Positions 61,942 to 64,000 of a DNA stretch of 64,000 nt are shown piece after piece. The stretch's first letter is position 1. Every line of letters starts with the position of its first letter. A program made the translations under genes and the position numbers. This DNA comes from an uncultured Hyphomicrobiales bacterium. GTDB taxonomy: Bacteria > Pseudomonadota > Alphaproteobacteria > Rhizobiales > Beijerinckiaceae. The notes beneath the pieces were generated by a model that searched no databases, was not told the origin of the DNA, and was given only the letters and a program-made list of their open reading frames with translations. The stretch is from positions 1-64,000 of the forward strand of contig CAINED010000050.1 of the NCBI GenBank assembly GCA_903847605.1, in the 5' to 3' direction.

Positions 61942-63123
61942 ATGACACTCGAACTCCAGGCGCATCTCAAATCCATCCTCGAGCCTGAATATCCGCGCTT
62001 TTCCGACAGCGAAATGGAGCGCCGCCGCGCGCTGCTGGCGGATGTGATGCAAGAGCACAAGCTCGATCATTGCGTCATCTACGGAATGAGCTGGACGGGT
62101 TCGGCCGTGCAATGGATCACGCGCTGGCCGATTTCGGCTGAGGCCGCGGTCGTCTTCACGCCTGGCAAGCGCGATCGCATGTTCATTCATTACTTCAACC
62201 ATCTGCCGCTGGCGCGCCGGCTCGCGAGCGAATGCGATGTCTATTGGGGTGGCGATTCGACCTTCGGCAATGTCGTGAGGGAACTCGAACTGCGCGAGGC
62301 CAAGCCCGCGACCGTCGGCATTATTGGTCCGGTCGGTTTCGACGGTCACGCCATGCTGACCAAGGCTTTCGGCGCAATCACGAGTCTTAACCGTCAATAC
62401 GTGCAGATGCGCAAGGTGAAATCGCCGGAGGAACTCGACTGGTATCGCATCGGCGCATGGATGAGCGATTGCGGCATGCAGGCGCTTCGCGATCACGCGC
62501 GCCCCGGCGTCACCGAGCGGGAACTCGCCAACGAGATCGAACGCGCCTATGTCGGCCACGGCGGCACGACGGTCATTCACTTCATCGGCTCGACTCCCAT
62601 GGACAATCCCTCCGTCGCCGCGCCGGTGCAGATTGCCTCATCGCGCAAGATCGCAAAGGGCGATGTGGTCTTCTCCGAAATCAGCGCGCAATTCTTCGAA
62701 CATTCCGGTCAGGTCTTGCGCTCCTACACGGTGGGCGTCGAGCCCAACCAGCTCTATCGCGATCTCCATGCCGCAGCGGACGCCTGTTACGATGCGGTGA
62801 CGAAGGTTCTGCGCGCGGGCGCGAAAGCCGGCGAAGTGCTAGAAGCCACGCGCGTCGTCGAGGACATGGGCTTCACCACCATCGACGACGTGCTGCACGG
62901 TTATGGCGGCGGCTATTTCCCGCCCGTGATCGGCTCGACCACGCGCGCCAATCCATTCAATCCCGAAGAAGAGTTCGTCGCCGGCCAGCTCGTCGTCGTG
63001 CAGCCTAACGTCGTGACCAAAGACCAGAAGGCCGGCGTGCAGACGGGCGAAATGGTGCTGATCACGGAAAGCGGCGTCGAGCGCATGCACGCGCTTGAGC
63101 GAGGGTTTCTGCGCGCGGGCTAA
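61942..63123 (+). CDS. M24-fold protein lacking most metal ligands
   Basis: A 393-residue creatinase-like protein with N-terminal (GMSWTGSAVQWITRWPI) and pita-bread domains (MRKVKSPEELDWYRIGAWM). In the ligand positions of metal-dependent M24 peptidases, the first Asp is Glu246 (VFSEIS), the second is Gln257 (SGQVLRSY), and the Glu of the MxxxEP-type strand is Gln (VVVQPNV), while a His remains (LHGYGGGYF). Creatinase itself is metal-free, so a metal-independent hydrolase is a fair reading. It lies 26 bases after the LacI gene. Confidence 0.85.
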   Translation: MTLELQAHLKSILEPEYPRFSDSEMERRRALLADVMQEHKLDHCVIYGMSWTGSAVQWITRWPISAEAAVVFTPGKRDRMFIHYFNHLPLARRLASECDVYWGGDSTFGNVVRELELREAKPATVGIIGPVGFDGHAMLTKAFGAITSLNRQYVQMRKVKSPEELDWYRIGAWMSDCGMQALRDHARPGVTERELANEIERAYVGHGGTTVIHFIGSTPMDNPSVAAPVQIASSRKIAKGDVVFSEISAQFFEHSGQVLRSYTVGVEPNQLYRDLHAAADACYDAVTKVLRAGAKAGEVLEATRVVEDMGFTTIDDVLHGYGGGYFPPVIGSTTRANPFNPEEEFVAGQLVVVQPNVVTKDQKAGVQTGEMVLITESGVERMHALERGFLRAG

Positions 63124-63191
63124 TCTGACGGGAGTTGTTGCACAAAGAATATGCGCGAATTAGCATGGCGTTCAATCGAAGAGGAAACGCC

Positions 63192-64000
63192 ATGCGCATT
63201 CTAGCCGCCGCAAAATCTGCTTGCCTTGTTTACGCCGCTGCCGGTGCGCTGAGCTTGCTGGGCGCTGCGCTTACAACCGCCTCCGCCCAAAACTACCCCA
63301 ATCAGACACTCCGCTTCGTCGTGCCGTTTCCGCCGGGGGGCGGGCTCGACGCCGTAGCGCGCATGCTTGCGCCGGAATTGCAGAAGTCGATGGGCCAGAC
63401 CGTCGTTGTGGAGAACAAGGCTGGCGGCTCGGGCTTCATCGGCACGCTGACCGTCACGAAAGCCAAGCCCGACGGGCACACGTTCATGATCCAGGCTCTG
63501 GGCATGTCGATGAACCCGTCGATCTACAAGAACCTGCCTTACGACCCCGTCAAAGAATTGGCGCCCGTCTCAATGATCGCCTCGGTGCCCGTCGTCCTCG
63601 CCGTCGGGAATCACGTCAAGGCCAACAACCTGCAAGAGCTGATCGCACTGGCGAAGGCCAAGCCAGGTTCGATCAAGGGCGCAGCCTTCGTCACGGGTTC
63701 TGCGACAGTCATGTTCGAAATGTTCAAGCTCCAGTCGGGCACGGATATTCATATCGTGAATTATCGCGGCGTCGGTCCGGCGCTCGCTGCCGTCACGTCC
63801 GGCGAGGGCGATTTCGTCATTATGGATGGCGGCTCGGTGATCGGCCAGATCAAGTCCGGCCGCGTGCGTGGCATTGCCGTCGCTGCCGAGAAGCGCATCG
63901 GCGAGATCCCGGACATTCCGACCACTGCCGAAGCCGGCCTGCCCGAATTCAAGATCGAATTCTGGTATGCGGCCTTCACGACCGGCGGCACGCCTGCGCC
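63192..64000 (+). CDS. Bug/TctC-family solute-binding protein (3' end outside window)
   Basis: Translation runs 269 codons from the ATG at 63192 to the window edge without a stop. A signal peptide (cleavage near TASA) is followed by QNYPNQTLRFVVPFPPGGG and VENKAGGSG, then the Bug loops VNYRGVGPALAAV. GAGGAAACGCC precedes the ATG. It is downstream of the second M24 gene on the same strand and could supply the substrate handled by the divergent operon. The C-terminal quarter is missing. Confidence 0.92.
   Translation, partial: MRILAAAKSACLVYAAAGALSLLGAALTTASAQNYPNQTLRFVVPFPPGGGLDAVARMLAPELQKSMGQTVVVENKAGGSGFIGTLTVTKAKPDGHTFMIQALGMSMNPSIYKNLPYDPVKELAPVSMIASVPVVLAVGNHVKANNLQELIALAKAKPGSIKGAAFVTGSATVMFEMFKLQSGTDIHIVNYRGVGPALAAVTSGEGDFVIMDGGSVIGQIKSGRVRGIAVAAEKRIGEIPDIPTTAEAGLPEFKIEFWYAAFTTGGTPA

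Overview
The window reads as a chromosomal segment of a high-GC alphaproteobacterium of the order Hyphomicrobiales (Bradyrhizobium/Xanthobacter-like). The evidence is gene content and order: an aa3 oxidase biogenesis run (ctaD-ctaB-coxF-like-ctaG-ctaE-DUF983-SURF1), the core block murA-DUF2948-hisD-UPF0262-LMW phosphatase, tandem phasins, a PdhS-like cell-cycle kinase, and a tRNA-His of the alphaproteobacterial type (no encoded G-1, A73). I cannot name the species. Both ends cut a gene: ctaD on the left and a Bug-family binding protein on the right.

Layout. 0-4.9 kb: cytochrome c oxidase subunits I and III with heme O synthase and copper/heme assembly factors, all on +. 4.9-17.1 kb: catabolic accessory genes, including three Bug-type solute-binding proteins, an SDR, an isochorismatase-fold protein, a dienelactone hydrolase, a class II aldolase, two MFS carriers, an enoyl-CoA hydratase, a 2-oxoglutarate/Fe(II) oxygenase and maleylacetoacetate isomerase. 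17.2-17.8 kb: a toxin-antitoxin pair. 17.9-24 kb: aromatic catabolism, with a 3-hydroxybenzoate 6-monooxygenase-like enzyme and its MarR regulator, a DUF3500 protein, a second flavin monooxygenase, and a divergent Lrp/hppD pair. 24-28.3 kb: a tight four-gene operon of a molybdenum hydroxylase (2Fe-2S subunit plus large subunit), a dehydrogenase and an MBL-fold hydrolase. 28.4-36.3 kb: a phosphopantetheinyl transferase, small secreted proteins, and the murA/hisD core block. 36.4-37.6 kb: tRNA-Thr followed by a short AT-richer insertion bounded by a degenerate copy of the tRNA 3' end and carrying a Rap1a/Tai-type gene. 37.6-45.2 kb: a Pat-type acyl-CoA synthetase/acetyltransferase fusion, a very large PAS histidine kinase, two phasins and tRNA-His. 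45.2-53.1 kb: an MFS carrier, a Bug protein, a 4,5-dihydroxyphthalate decarboxylase-like protein, a bacterial voltage-gated channel with an unusual filter, and a 1166-residue SGNH-esterase/RTX protein preceded by a perfect FNR/FixK-type box. 53.4-64 kb: a six-gene minus-strand operon (M24 hydrolase, E1 alpha, E1 beta, aldehyde dehydrogenase, E2, beta-hydroxyacid dehydrogenase) diverging from a LacI-type regulator, a second metal-ligand-poor M24 protein and a Bug protein, with LacI-type operators in the divergent region.

How it fits together. Much of the window looks like uptake and oxidation of organic acids and aromatics. Five Bug-type binding proteins occur with no TctA/TctB membrane partner in the window. 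The 53-64 kb locus looks like one regulated pathway: M24-fold hydrolysis, then oxidation by two NAD enzymes and a 2-oxoacid dehydrogenase complex whose E3 must be encoded elsewhere. Its substrate is unknown and it is the best candidate here for an undescribed pathway. No CRISPR array, IS element, integrase or rRNA gene was seen.
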